A stretch of 64,000 bases of DNA from Imbricaverruca yamaguchii (Eukaryota; Arthropoda; Thecostraca; Neoverrucidae). The notes beneath the pieces were generated by a model, which made no database searches, was not told where the DNA came from, and saw only the letters and a program-made list of their open reading frames with translations. Of this stretch, positions 51,522-64,000 are shown piece by piece. The stretch is from the NCBI GenBank assembly GCA_034440575.1, contig JAOTOL010001602.1, positions 35,001 through 99,000 on the forward strand. Reading direction: 5' to 3'. Position 1 is the stretch's first letter; each line of letters opens with the position of its first letter. The translations under genes were made by a program, and so were the position numbers.

Positions 51522-53950
51522 AAGCGCTCCCAATGCGTGCTCAACCAGCAACAATAGTGCTGATGAACTTAACTCACATGACATGGCGCATGATGAATAT
51601 TAAGTTAGTCCACTGCATTTAATATCGTCCAGAGTCCAACATGTTCAGCCTCATTTACCGAACACATCTCGCCAGCCTTGTCATTCGAGCAAAGATGGCT
51701 GCCACCATCCGTGGTTGTGTGCTCGCCATTTCGCTTCTTGCTTAGGCAGAGCCGCCGGACGAGAGCATGGCGTTCCGTTGCACGAGACAAAGACATACTC
51801 GTGTTTTTGTCATTACGGTCATTACGGTCACTGGTTGGTGACCCTGAATGACATATCAAGGGTTCAATTATCCTGATAAAGTCTGACATCAATAGGTCGC
51901 ATCGAGCTATGCACCGGATTTGAGACGAAATTGCGAAATGAGCGACACAGTGTAGCTTGCTCCGACGAACCTTTGCCGACATTTAATTTGACGTGACGTG
52001 GTCGTGATTAACAGGTTAGACAATTTGTCACACGGTGCACCGCCCTCGTAGTTCATGCCCAGTCATTAGAACATTCACGAGGCACTTGGAAAGTGCCTCA
52101 TTAGAAAAGATGGTCTGATTTAGGACTTCCAACTGCATTTCCATCTGAATCGCTCCGTTGAGAACCCCTCGGAAGAATCGAGTGCTGATCCTCCAAATAG
52201 GGTTTCAGTGAATAGACCTTCCTGGCGACGAATCGAGATCCGCTCTCTTGTCGAGCGACGTCCCACGAATTGTCCTGATCAATGACGCATCAGAACGGGC
52301 TGCCCTTCCGTTCCTTTCTCGTGAGGAAAAAGTGATGGATTTCACTAAGCCTGAATTGCAATTGCTTACATGAGCCTGAAAGTGACGTCTTTGAACTTCC
52401 CAGGTTCCGTACGGTGACGGGAATCGAAATCAGCTGGTAAAAATGTCCACAAACGTATGCATTGTAGCACAAGGTCAACCGAGGTCAATCCTGATCAACG
52501 ATCTCCGTTGCACTTGGCGATGTCACTGGTGACGCACAGAGAGTTAAACATACCCAAGCGCATGCAGCTTCAACCATCTGAACACACTGACTGCAGATAT
52601 ATGTGCACAAATGACTGTCAGAATAGGCAGACATGTCTTCAGAGGTGACGCCATGCTAGTTCCGCAAGCTAATATGACCCAATGACATCGCAACATCTGA
52701 GGAGAAAAGAGTCATGCCAAAAGCCGAGCTTTCTCTCGCCTGTTCGTGTTGTTGCGAGAAACGCGATTTGAGGAATCCACCTCCTCTACCTCGGATTGTA
52801 AGGGCGGCGGCATAGAATCGGTAACGGTACCCAATTTGCACCTTTAGGCCGACCGAGGGCACGGGTGGGCTTCAGCTTATTGAGCTGCTTAACCATGTGA
52901 AGCACTAGCGCAGCTTGAAGAATCCATCAGGGTGTCACGGGCAGGAACGGCAGCGTTCTATTGACGTTGATTGATTGAACCGGAAAATTAGCACGAAACT
53001 ACTCAAGAGCTCTCATCACGGTGTTAGAGGGACAGGGTTACCCCAGTTTATCTACGCAACGCGCCTAACCACTGCCATTCACTTCCAAATAGCACACATC
53101 GTTTATTTGAAGAGGCTATTTATTTAATGTATATTTCTAGAACATAGCCTTTTTAGTCGACTGACATGCTGTCATATTTTGACCCATCTTTGCCTATATT
53201 GACGGGTTTGGGATCTGTTAAGCATGCTGCTTTTGAAAAGAACCCCTGAGTTTGCACCTACTATGCAAAGTGGGTACCCTCAGCGAAATTAATGTCATCT
53301 ATTCAGAGGGATCCCGACCCCACCCACTCCCGCAACCACATTTACTCACTGGAGTGATGTGCTTATTCAATTTCGTTTTATTTCGCACCAAACATTACAC
53401 ATCTGGATGATGTGGTTATCACAACTCGTATTTTTTGTACACCACACGCTATACACCGGGGTAATGTGGTTATCTAAATTAGTTTATCGTGTTCATATGA
53501 TGGACAAGGCTGAATTGAGCAACGGCTAAGTCATCAGCTGTTGTTCTAGCACTCAAACTGGGTGGACTGTATCACATAAGCGCCTGTCCATGCCTCGAAA
53601 GTCCTTTCAGTGTCCAAGAACCACATGCGGGCGGCCGAAAACACTGCAATCCATCCGATTCAAGTCACGGCCACGTTATACTGCACCGCAACTCACCGGA
53701 ATGTCCGGCACAGCATTCTGCGCGACGACGAAATGCCAGCCAGTTTCAGGCCAGCCCGTAGTTGCTCAAGCAGCTTGGCCGTTTTGGCGGCAGCGGAGTC
53801 AGGTCCCCCCCCCCGCCTGGCAGCAGAGCGCGTATTCTCAGGAAGCGCGGTGTCCACGATAAAAGTGCGGTCACGGTGGTCGTTGTTAGCAACTCGAGGC
53901 GGTAAATTTCACCAAGTGGCGTGCTCCGAGTGGATGGCGAACTCGCCGCT
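51522..53950. other. Unassigned sequence
   Basis: No gene or repeat family recognised over about 2.4 kb. Diverged CACATNACTGGAGTGATGTGG-like phrases recur near 53335-53475 and may be the remains of a short tandem repeat. Confidence 0.45.
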
Positions 53951-53954
53951 ACAC

Positions 53955-54640
53955 CGGTCCGGTGGTATGGTCAGTGGGGATGGTCCGGTGGTATGGTCAG
54001 TGGGGATGGTCCGGTGGTATGGTCAGTGGGGATGGTCAGAGGGGATGGTCCGGTGGTATGGTCAGTGGGGATGGTCCGGTGGTATGGTCAGTGGGGATGG
54101 TCCGGTGGTATGGTCAGTGGGGATGGTCCGGTGGTATGGTCAGTGGGGATGGTCCGGTGGTATGGTCAGTGGGGATGGTCCGGTGTCAGTGGGGATGGTC
54201 AGTGGGGATGGGCCGGTGGCATCTTCAGTGGGGATGGTCAGGTGGTATGGTCAGTGGGGATGGTCCGATGGTATAGTCAGTGGGGATGGTCGGGGGATGG
54301 TCCGGTGGTATGGTCAGTGGGGATGGTCCGGTGGTATGGTCAGGTGGGGATGGTCCGGTGGTATGGTCGGTGGGTATGGTCAGTGGGGATGGTCCGGTGG
54401 TATGGTCAGTGGGGATGGTCCGGGTATGTCAGTGGGTGGTCCGGTGGTACGGTCAGTGGGGATGGCCCGGTGGTACGGTCAGTGGGTGGTATGGTCCGGT
54501 GGTACGGTCAGTGGGGATGGTCCGGTGGTACGGTCAGTGGGGATGGTCCGGTGGTACGGTCAGTGGGGATGGTCCGGTGGTACGGTCAGTGGGGATGGTC
54601 CGGTGGTACGGTCAGTGGGGATGGCCCGGTGAGATATGGT
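53955..54640. repeat. 27-bp minisatellite
   Basis: About 25 units of GGTGGTATGGTCAGTGGGGA plus TGGTCC. The 5' part has GTATGG and the 3' part (from about 54445) has GTACGG, so two variant blocks expanded separately. The period of nine codons keeps all plus frames open (up to 427 codons, 53921-55204); these are not convincing genes. Confidence 0.95.
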
Positions 54641-54929
54641 CGGTCGCGACCACACCTGTGCCGGCGGCGACCTGCAGCCGCAGCCGGTTCAGGGTTCAAG
54701 GCGAGCACGTTTCGGTCGTGTAGCGGAGCCGCAGATGCGGCGACGATTCACTGGCGGAAGTTGTCGGCGTTGCCGAGCCGCCGTTGGGCCCTCAGCTCTT
54801 CCCGGACGGCGGATGCCCGTGGATTCTGTAATTTTGTCGGAGCGCCGCCGCACTGTGCAGCCGTTAGCGCCCGTTTTCGCCTTGGGCTAGATGCAATGCG
54901 ACACAGGGTCGCCGGAACACAAGAATGGA

Positions 54930-55200
<271 letters not shown>

Positions 55201-56514
55201 ATGACCATATCGCCTATTGTGCGCTATGTGTGAACACACCAGCCTTCGTGACTTGTCGATTTATTGGCGACGATTTCAGAGCGGGGCATAATTGTGCTGC
55301 TTGACGAAAGTCGTCCGCCTACCTTAGTGCATTGTGTCCCCTACTATAAGTTCCTGCCGGCAAAAGCATGTAATTATGACCCGACTCTTTGATGGGGGTC
55401 CAGTACAATGACCCCACCGGTTATACGAAGGTATAATTATGTGTACAGGGGAAATTCTACGAGGATAGCACTTCCCTGGGTGTAATGAACGCTTTTGATG
55501 ACGCAACATGTGCATGCAAATTTCTTCCAGGTATGAAAATTTGTTCCAGGTAAAATTTGTTTGATGCATTGAGGTATATTTGCTGTCATTTGCACAACGA
55601 AAATGTTAATTAAATGCATCAGTGCTTCCACGAATAAGTAGGCAATGTCTAACATGTCCCTTGAAAAAAGTCACTGAGAAGAATAACCTCCACACGTAAG
55701 ACGGACGACGAATGCTAAATATGTTCAAAACAAGTGAATATAAATGTTGTCTCTAATGTTACGTCGTCCACATGTTTTGAAGTGGTCATACCAAGATACG
55801 TCTTGGTTTCCGTATGCTCCATCTGTTCAGTTTCATCAAATTATTTGTTTGTACTGTGGTGGGAAGCCTGCAAGGCATACATCCCCTATGTTGAGAGAGC
55901 TGGGACGATTTGTATGCCTTCAATATGGAAGACATCACACTACATCTCAGTAACAAGCTGCAATATCAAGTTAGCACTAATTCGTCCTTAACGATGGCGT
56001 TGTTCTCATCCCATTCCAAACCGGACTCGATAAGTTCACTGCATATTGGAAGTGAGAACATTTCCACACATCGGAGGAACATCACAAGCAGCGCTGTTCT
56101 TCGACGTTCAACTTGATGTTGCCAAAATAATTAGTCGGTATTGTGTGGTAGAATAAGCAATCATAAATGCAAATTGAGAGCAACTTCGGTACTTCATACG
56201 CAGCATTTGCACACTAAGTTATCCAGTCACGCCTTTCCTGTGTCTTCCCATTCTTACTGCTCAACGTTACAAGATTCGTTGTGAGATCCCTCATCTTGCC
56301 AGAACACTCAACTAACACCAGTTTCGCTCAGAACGCCCCGGGCGCGTTATGTCGTGATTTCTGTGGTGGTTGCGTGTTACCGTCGTGATTCAAAATTCCC
56401 AACTACGTATCTGTCCACAGATCTCTGCACGAATCTCGGTGCTGTGGAGACAGAGATCCAGACCGGAAGCCAGGCATACTTCGTGAGCACCTCACGACGT
56501 CCGCCGGTGCAAAG
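55201..56514. other. Unassigned sequence
   Basis: No gene or repeat family recognised. Confidence 0.45.
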
Positions 56515-56790
56515 CGTGTCGCGGACACCGGCAACGGAACTCGACAGCGGACACGGACGGCGGACACTCGGCAGCGGACACGGACAGTGGATGCCGTCAG
56601 TGGACATCACTAGCTGACTCCGGTAGCGGGCATCGTCAGAGGACACGGACAGTGGACACGGGCAGCGGACACCGTCAGCGGACACCGTCAGCGGACATCA
56701 ACAGAGGACATCGACAGCGGACACGGGCAGTGGACACCGACAGCGGACATCGAGAGCGAACATCGATAGCGACATCAGCAGCCGACAGCT
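56515..56790. repeat. ~12-bp minisatellite
   Basis: Irregular units of GACAGCGGACAC with TCAGCGGACATC-like variants. Confidence 0.88.
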
Positions 56791-56939
56791 GACGCGGAAG
56801 TGAACTCCGAAAGCCGAAGACTGTGGCGAAGGAGGTGATTCGGTCGGTGTCAAGCTCCTTCCTGCTCGTGTGATCGACTGGAAAAGTTTGCAATCGTACG
56901 GCCGCTGCGTGCTCTGTGTCGCCGTGATGCGGCCAGAAA

Positions 56940-57345
56940 TCGACCGTGCCTAGACGCGGGGAGTGAGGTCCGAGGAGCTTCGAGTTGCGAGCGAGGCTTT
57001 GTAGTCGACGCGCGTTCCGGTCCCGGCGGGCCGATGCTCATAATTGCACGCGCGCACCGCCGTCTCGAAACACGAGCGCCGCCGGAGTCGCCGGCCGGCC
57101 GACGCGACGCGACGACCTTGGGCGCTGCACGCTGATTGGAGGCGTGCCTCTGGACGCACCAATCGGCAGCCGTGGCGTGGCCCGGGGAGCGCGTGCGCGA
57201 TGACCTCTACCCGTGGGACCACGACACCGTTTTCGAGGACGGTCCGGCAACGTTGCCCGCGCCACGCGGTCGTTTCCGGCGTGCGGAGCCGCCACCGCGG
57301 AAACGTGGACTATCGGCCAACGTCTGCAGACGTCTGGGTGAGTAC
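56940..57345 (+). other. CpG-rich segment with a donor-like site
   Basis: Strongly GC- and CpG-rich DNA ending at GTCTGGGTGAGTAC near 57333-57346, which fits a 5' splice donor (G|GTGAGT). AT-rich sequence follows at once. A CpG-rich first exon is possible, but no TATA box, initiator or downstream exon was identified. Confidence 0.2.
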
Positions 57346-60293
57346 ATCATTTTTGTGTTCTTCAACAGAGGTGAAAAAACCTGCTACTCGGCCACGAGCG
57401 TGGGTGATAAATATTTGCAAAATATATTCAGTCATGGTGACAACTTACGGTACCGTATTACCATTTAGTATGGGTTGTATGGCCGTTTTGCTTTTGAATA
57501 TATCCAGTCAATTTGTTTTTTCTAACTATCCAGATATATACGTACGCATCTTGTTTCAGTACGTGTATCAGAAGGGTACCGAAGAAATTTATGAGCCATG
57601 ATCGAGAAGACGGGAGGGCGGGGGGGGGATCTGAAAAACGCCACCACACGAGGTACAGTCCATAGGTTTTAACATTACCATGGTAAACGCTGTCACCTAC
57701 GAACCGTCCCGTCCCCGTCCAGAGATTGAACCCGACGCAACAGTTCCGTTTTCCAGCGGAGTTTGTGGCGTGTGGCACGACTCACATCACGGGTAACGAT
57801 ATATGACTGACATCACGTGAAAGCCCCAAATGTTGACTATCCGTGGGGCACAATTAAGTTGTGGTCGGTTCAACGTGCTGCGCGTGCGCGTCACGGGAGT
57901 CCTGAGAGAACTGGCTTCCGGTGCATCACCGGCCGCCCAGAGGAATGGCACGTAAAACTGATATTCTTCGTTCGGGAAATCAGCAATTCGACCCGATTCA
58001 GACCGCCATATCTTGGCAACTAATGAACCGATCGACACCAAACCAACACCTCAGTGTTGCCACGACAATTGTCAACATCGCCGTGGCAACTGTTTTCGTG
58101 TCACGCGCCACACGCACGACAGGGGGTGGGGATGGAAAGCATTTGACGAGGGGTGTTTTCCAGCATCCAACGGAACCAACAGTCGGCGAAAGGACCTTGC
58201 TTCTCAAACCGCCTCATCGCTGCGAGAGTGTATTTCTCTTCGTGGAAGAAATAGAAATAAAATAAAATATGACAAATAAGTATGTTGATAAACACGCGAA
58301 TAATGAATAATAAAAACAAAGATTAAGCACAAGACTTCCCTTTAACAACAAACAGAAGCAGCACGGCTTCGGTATGGAGTACAAGAGTCACGTGACTCCA
58401 CCAGCTGACTGCCCTGACCAATTAATCTGGTGTGGTAAGGTGACCGACATTTCACACTTCGGTAAGAAGTGACGTCACCCGAGGCATGACGTCACCAGCC
58501 AGCTGCCTCGACGCATCGGTCCGGTGTGGTAAGGGCACCGACATTTCACCCAGCGCGCCTACCGATTTGTTCGTGCATTGATTGACCATTCTAGGGTAAT
58601 TCTAGATGATTTATCTAACTTGGCTTTGTATAACCTTTTCCAGTTCATGTGCCATTCTGGACTTAATTCCAACGCTTAAGTATTTTAAATCAGAGTTCAT
58701 TAGTACACATTGATAGTAAAAAAAACAGTGTTGTATGCAATTGTTAAAATTAGCAATATGAGGTCTGTACTGGCTTCTTGTTCCCATCAAGTATGGATTG
58801 AAATGCTACAAGTTGGGCGTAGCGATAATATTGAGAAATGCATCCAAAGACCGATTGGTAAAAACAGGGAAATGATGAAAGCAAGATTGCGTATCATCTG
58901 ACTAGTAAATTATTACTTCGACCGACTTTATACATCCGAGTTTAACATTCCGCTGTTTTCACCGCAATTGTAGCTGTTTCCACTGCCTGAATCTTATCAT
59001 TTGTACAGACGTAACGTCAGAGTAGGAAAATTTTCGATTGCTACTGAAAATAAAACCTTTTAGCTGACCTGAGAAGCTAAATCGAATAGCCCGAACCGTA
59101 TGAAACAGAGCTCGTATGACAATGGTGTAGCGCACAAATAATCATTCTTGGTCTTGAGCGTTTCTCCCCGAGCGTTTGACAGCTACCATTGCCACAGCTA
59201 ACGCAATCTCCCGTTCTCACTCTTGACACGCCTGAGGCGGAATTTGAACAGTGCTGAGAACGAGATGCGTCGGCATTCAAGCCGCGCAGCCTGCTCAGGC
59301 CTTCCCGATCTAGCTACGTCATGGCTAAGCCATGGGAAGCGGAGCGGCACTTTTTCAGTCCGACTTCGCCTGGTGGCTGTTCCCACGGCTGGTAAACAAC
59401 AGAGCAGCAGGTGACCTCGTCTGCTAGCGTCCCAGGCCGCCGGGTGGTCGAGCTAAAGCGATATTGGCCTCGTACATCAGCCAGTGCATTATTCCCCGCT
59501 GCGTCACGGGCAGAGGGCGGGGCCTCTGATACTCTGCCAACGCCAGCCGAATGGCAAGGGATAAGTTTGCCTTTGCACGCGGGAAAATGCCGGAGCACCT
59601 CTTCTTATCTGAATTTTCGGAGTTGGCTTCTGTTGTGGAAGTATAAGGCTATCAAACGCATCGAAACAACAAGGATTTCCGGGTGCGTATTCGCAATGAA
59701 TGCTACAAATATGCCCATTAAAAGACATGGCTTATGCCGATCAAACAAGTGGTCAGCTTGGAACCTGTCGAGAAAACGAATTGCTAACTGGTTCGCAGTA
59801 TGCGCACTATGATTTGAAATGAGTACAATTGAATACAATCCGCGAATGTTCAATTCTGGACGAAGCGCCCCAAAGCCCAAATAACTAACCAAATTGAACA
59901 CCATCATAGTCACACCCACGCCATGCATACGGTAGGGTTTTATATTGTGGCACCCTTGCGGGATAGTGCTGTCCACGCTTGTCCTCGCAAGTTCCTCGTC
60001 GTAGCACGTTGTGTAGCCGACGAGTCCATATCGACGTATCGGCTGCAAGGTGAACAGAGGACTGCTCCCGTGACACGACACGAGGCCGTGCCCTCGGGGC
60101 GTGCCACGTGACCGAACAATCTGTTCGAAGGTAGGTTAATCCAATGTTAATCCAATGTGGCAGACGCCGGTCGGCTAGCGTTACCTGATCCCCCGGGGAG
60201 GGGGAAGAATCGGCCCCATCACCCCTGGAAATGTGCTTTAATAGTTTGAAAGCACACGGCGACTTCGATCACAAAAGCACGTAGCCGTCATAG
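57346..60293. other. Unassigned, with a two-unit repeat
   Basis: 58400-58560 holds two related blocks sharing GGTGTGGTAAGG and ACCGACATTTCAC, with two TGACGTCA octamers between them (58470-58477, 58487-58494). No gene recognised elsewhere. Confidence 0.45.
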
Positions 60294-60479
60294 CTATTGA
60301 TACATGGTTGGTTATTGGTTTTATGACACATCGACCGTTGAGTCATGCAGCGTTGCCAATATCTCACGCCGATCGGTCGCGGCCGAAGAGTAGCGACAGG
60401 TGAGACTCGAACCCACAACCTTTCGATTGTGAGACGAGCAACTTACCCCTAGACCATTCATACCCACTGTTGATACATG
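60294..60479 (-). mobile_element. SINE2 copy 3 with target-site duplication
   Basis: CTATTGATACATG (60294-60306) and CTGTTGATACATG (60467-60479) flank it, 12 of 13 matching. The minus-strand B box GGTTCGAGTC and the tail AATAACCAACC are intact. Confidence 0.94.
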
Positions 60480-60483
60480 AATT

Positions 60484-60516
60484 ATGTATTTTGCCATAGC
60501 CTGCGGCAAAATACAT
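60484..60516. repeat. Perfect 12-bp hairpin
   Basis: Arms ATGTATTTTGCC (60484-60495) and its complement (60505-60516), nine-base loop, just outside the SINE2 duplication. Confidence 0.9.
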
Positions 60517-61744
60517 TCCAGTTCAGTATGGATCGTGTGTGAGTGCCATCATAGTGTCACCTTCCGCGACCTTTGCATGAAATGAAGAAAACACAAACAA
60601 AACGCCAAACATCGACGAGCAAGGATATCAACAGGCGGTTATTGCCACTTCATATCTAATTCATTTAAAGGACAATAATGCAATCTCAATTCTTCTTTCC
60701 CGTGCAACAAGGCGGTACACAATTTGTAGAACTAAAAAGTACTATTCTTCAATTTTCTTCCGACGTTGATTACTTTGTCCACCGAGCCGAACATTTGTGA
60801 CTCAGACCCGGATTGCGAAAATTCATAGCAAATTTCAAGTCGTTATCTTTCAACACGATTCAGGCATGGCACAGCAAACGTCCCGTGACGATCTCCGAAG
60901 ACATTGAGTGTTCTCTGTCGTCGCTGCACCGCCCGCCGTCGGCAAATGTCCGCGGCACAAGCATTTGACATCGATATACCTTTCGCCATTTCCGCTGCTT
61001 AAAAAAAATCAAACGCAAATTTCGATTATTTTGTTATTCAGAGTACATGTACTTCCATGTGCTCGGACCAGTTTTTCATTGCCTTTGTTGGAATCCCGAC
61101 AAAATCTTGGTGGAGAAACAGGTGCCACGTGAGTAGAACACAAGACTCGATATTTATCGTCCGAGTACCATGAGACCCACCATGGCACTTCGATCTTATC
61201 TTTACTCATATATGTATGCCTTTCTTGGCCGTGTGAAGTGCATGACGACATCCAACGTCGGCCTGCATGGTTGTTAATTGCATGATCCTCGACTAAGATA
61301 CATGCTTCGCAGAGTAGGTCAAGTTGTATGCTTTGTGCTAGCCCGTAACACCATATGTAACACTTCGGTTAATATATTCGACCCATGTGAGCTCATCTTA
61401 TTGAGTTCTGTCGCTTTCCACCAAAAACAGCAAATTCGGCTGGTAGCTTTTCGAGTCAAGCAAAGCCAGAATCCTCCCCCACCCCACCCCTGCCCCCACA
61501 TACACACCCATCCCCACCAGTAGGGCACATTCGGTCGCCGTTCCCAGTTGCGGGTTTATCGCGGGGTACGGAGAGCACTCTGCAATTACTGTCATCCCCT
61601 GGGTGGGGGCCGGCCATAGTAAAATATTCCAGACGTGTCTGTTCAGACGTGGACCAGGAGCCCCCACCTCCCCACCACACCACCACCACCACCACCACCA
61701 CCACTACACACGAGCAGGAGCATTAGCATGCGCGCCGGAGGGAC
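60517..61744. other. Unassigned sequence
   Basis: (CCA)n-rich stretch at 61675-61710. No gene recognised. Confidence 0.45.
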
Positions 61745-61761
61745 TCCCACATAGCACGGCC

Positions 61762-61825
61762 CAGAGGGGGCGGATTCGCCCCCTCTGAGATATCGGGTTC
61801 GCCTCCTCTGAGATATCGGATCGCG
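61762..61825. repeat. 11-bp hairpin and short tandem duplication
   Basis: Arms CAGAGGGGGCG (61762-61772) and complement (61777-61787), loop GATT. The right arm plus following bases (TTCGCC..CCTCTGAGATATCGG) is then repeated once in direct orientation. Confidence 0.85.
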
Positions 61826-61844
61826 ACAGCTGGGCGACGAGTAG

Positions 61845-62190
61845 CGATATCTGGATGAGGTGTAGCGACATCTTGATGAGGTATAGCTGTTGTTTATTGG
61901 GTGGTTCACGACGCACTTTCTGCACATTGACGGCTAATGGTGCCGCCCACACTGTTTCGCCGGTGGGCCGCGCGATTGGGAAATGTCTGGAGCGGCGCTA
62001 GTGTCGAACCCGGGACCTTTGGTACCCATAGCCCGACACCTTAACAAATCGGCCATCCCCGGCCCTGGATGAGGTATAGCGATATTTGGATGAGGTGTAG
62101 CGACATTTGGATGAGGTGTAGCAACATCTGGATGAGGTGCATCGTTATATGGATGAGGTGTAGCGATATCCGGATGAGGTGTAGCGACAA
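61845..62190. repeat. 21-bp minisatellite split by SINE3
   Basis: Units of GATGAGGTGTAGCGACATCT plus one base: about two before and six after the SINE3 at 61888-62067. The array therefore predates the SINE insertion. Confidence 0.9.
61874..62080 (-). mobile_element. SINE3 copy 5 inserted in a minisatellite
   Basis: Minus-strand SINE3 with intact B box (GGTTCGACAC). The sequence GATGAGGTATAGC borders both ends (61875-61887, 62068-62080). Because the host is a tandem repeat, this duplication alone is weak, but the GTATAGC variant is present on both sides only here. Confidence 0.93.
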
Positions 62191-62473
62191 ATGAGCCGTA
62201 GCGGTAGTTAGCTGGGTTTTGCTGGCCAGCCTTTTGCTTGTGTTGAAGTTGCGTCGCGTAGCCAAAACACTGATGTGCTTCTGGTACGACGTTCGTGTTA
62301 TTCTACTCGCTGCATGACATTACGTTTGCGAATAAATTAGCATATCTTCAACCGCACTGCGGTACAAAATAGCGCAAGCGACTTCTGCCTTCGGAACCCG
62401 ATGCAAAATATAACATGAATGTTTGTCGGCACGCAGGTTGCAAAGCGTGTTCCTATTACAAACCAACCATCGT

Positions 62474-62583
62474 CAACGCAGATAGAGGGCGCTGCGTGAC
62501 CGACGCAGTCGATGCCCCATAAAACCCAAAAAAAAAAAAAAAAAAAAAAAAAGGGGGCCCCCGAAACAACACAAAAGACACCC

Positions 62584-62618
<35 letters not shown>

Positions 62619-62696
62619 AAAGATAGAGGGCGCTGCGTGACCGACGCAGTCGATGCGCCATTAAACTCCAATAACTAACTAACAACGCAGATAGAG
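62474..62696 (+). mobile_element. LINE-type 3' tail with internal duplication and A-runs
   Basis: A perfect 14-bp target-site duplication, CAACGCAGATAGAG, lies at 62474-62487 and 62683-62696. Inside, GGGCGCTGCGTGACCGACGC and GCAGTCGATG occur twice, separated by two long A-runs (62528-62551 and 62585-62616) around a GGGGGCCCCC segment. The end is CCAATAACTAACTAAC. It matches the 57-bp insert at 26351-26407. Confidence 0.8.
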
Positions 62697-62969
62697 CAGC
62701 TATGCATCTGCCATCACAGGGATGGGCGGAGGTCGATGTAGCGGCGCCATATCAGGTCATTCGTCGGCCGGAATTGGGCCATTCGTAAGCTGTCCAATGC
62801 GGCAGCAAATTACCTTCACCGATTATTTTTTGTCCGCGTGGGCTGGCGTGTGGGTGAATAGGTTAGGAGCACAGGAGCGACGCCGACTATTTCCTGCCGT
62901 TTGTCGCGTGTCGGTGCCTGTGCGTTTTCCCTGGTGCCGTTGTCGCTGTCAGAGCTGCGAGCCGTCGGC

Positions 62970-64000
62970 TTTGGGATGCACGACTCGTCGGCCTGCGGCG
63001 AGGACGGCATCATCATCCACATGTTCATGGTGTGCTTCCACTCGGTGCTGCTGCATTTGGTCAATTCCGACATTACTCAATCCGATGCTCCTGATTCTTG
63101 GAAGCACTCCCTCGTTCATCCCATTTTCAAATTCGGCGATCCCTCTAGCCCTTTCAATTTCCGTCCTATCTCCATCGTCCCAGTCACTGCGAAGATGCCG
63201 TCATGCCGTCGACCAGCAGCTCTACAATTATCTCCCAGAAAACCGCCTCCTCTCTCCACGTCCGTACGATTTCCGTCCTCGCCACTCTACGGAAACCGCT
63301 CTGATCTTCATATCTGACTAGAATACATCCGCATGTGACCATGGAGAAATGTCCCTTCTTTACTTGCTGGATTTGAGCAAAAGGTTTGATGTGATAGGCC
63401 ATTCAAAACTCCTATCAAAATTAAGTCTCCACAGCATCGATACATCCTAGTTTTCGGCTTATCTTCCGAACCACACCCAGAGTGTCAGCCTCACTAACAG
63501 TCCGGGTGTCGTCCAGAAACCTGTCCCGTTGCCCAACAGCATCCGCGTTTTTCAAGGATCATCTCTTGGACCTCCTCTCTACTGCGTCTTCGCCACCGAC
63601 GTCAGCTTGTTCGTCGAAGACGTAGTGGATATCGAATACGACGACGGCACCCAAATTTTGATCAGTAGTCAGAAATCTGAAATTCAAAGCGTCGTCGCTC
63701 ACGTGGAAACAGTTTTGGCCTCCCTCGACCTCTGGCTTGGAGCACATTTACTAAAAATTAGCGTTGCTAAGACACAACTGATGCTTTTGGGCAACCCACA
63801 ACATTTGTGTGCCTTACCGGATATCAAGGTGCAATTTCGCAATCACGATCTACCAACCATTTCGTAATGCAAAAATCTCGGTCTTATTTTCGATCACTCA
63901 CTCAGCAGGGACTCACACATCTCAGAAGTGACTCGGCGTTGTTTTGGAGTTATGGGTGGTCTGTCGCATCTAAGGTGGCACCTTCCACCTCCCGTCATCT
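62970..64000 (+). pseudogene. Dead LINE reverse transcriptase, CR1/L2-like, runs off the window
   Basis: The 5' part (62970-63200) reads a PDG-like GEDGIIIHMF, SWKHSLVHPIFKFGDPSSP and NFRPISIVPV. After a shift near 63205 the next frame gives ENRLLSPRPYDFRPRHSTETAL, then stops near 63319 and 63448. The last frame (63529-63867) has a worn PQGS block (FQGSSLGPPLY), a damaged catalytic box (EYDDGTQ in place of YADD), LDLWLGAHLLKISVAKTQLML and, after a stop at 63865, KNLGLIFDHSLS. At least one frameshift, three stops and the altered active site make it non-functional. The 3' end lies beyond the window. Confidence 0.9.

Noticed and set aside
60180..60240. Further TTAA-family end
   Set aside because: It has a G-run and C-run but lacks the CCCCTNNGGTTTTTC box and a matching second end.

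Overview
The window looks like repeat-dominated, intergenic animal DNA, most likely from an invertebrate or a basal aquatic deuterostome. No intact host gene could be supported. The evidence for an animal is three tRNA-headed SINE families with clean target-site duplications, decayed LINE reverse transcriptases of the Jockey/CR1/L2 type, very long TG, TA, CT and GA microsatellites, and more than fifteen minisatellites. The species cannot be named from the sequence. Most long open frames are stop-free translations of tandem repeats.

Layout. 1-9 kb: a SINE1 copy, a truncated family A element, a SINE2 copy, a 57-bp minisatellite, a possible hAT-like MITE, a two-copy dispersed repeat and a 31-bp minisatellite. 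9-19.3 kb: a perfect 21-bp hairpin, worn ~90-bp repeats, then a run of TTAA-ended elements (family C and two family B copies) rich in AGGTCA/TGACCT hexamers. Between the two B copies lies a SINE1 flanked by an unusual ~133-bp direct repeat. 19.6-23 kb: stacked minisatellites. 23-30 kb: SINE3, family A, a TA/TG microsatellite, a 57-bp LINE tail, a 44-bp minisatellite, SINE2 and SINE3. 30-37.7 kb: 15-bp, 25-bp (with CRE octamers), purine-rich and 16-bp arrays, then SINE3. 38.4-40.4 kb: a dead LINE whose reverse transcriptase holds an in-frame TA expansion. 42-43.9 kb: two more family A elements. 44.7-46.6 kb: 27-bp, CT and 5-bp arrays and a rearranged SINE1. 49 kb: a LINE C-terminal remnant. 51-62 kb: SINE3, a 27-bp array, GA, a 12-bp array, SINE2, and a 21-bp array split by SINE3. 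62.5-64 kb: an odd LINE tail and a second dead LINE that runs off the window.

The strongest signals are three. (1) Families A, B and C share one end architecture: a terminal TTAA, a G-run/C-run hairpin and a CCCCTNNGGTTTTTC box. They look like one undescribed superfamily of non-autonomous elements carrying many nuclear-receptor-type half-sites. (2) There is an excess of short perfect inverted repeats with small loops, plus a templated replacement inside a SINE, as expected from local template switching. (3) SINE2 shares its 3' tail with short LINE-like tails found nearby, pointing to a SINE/LINE partnership.
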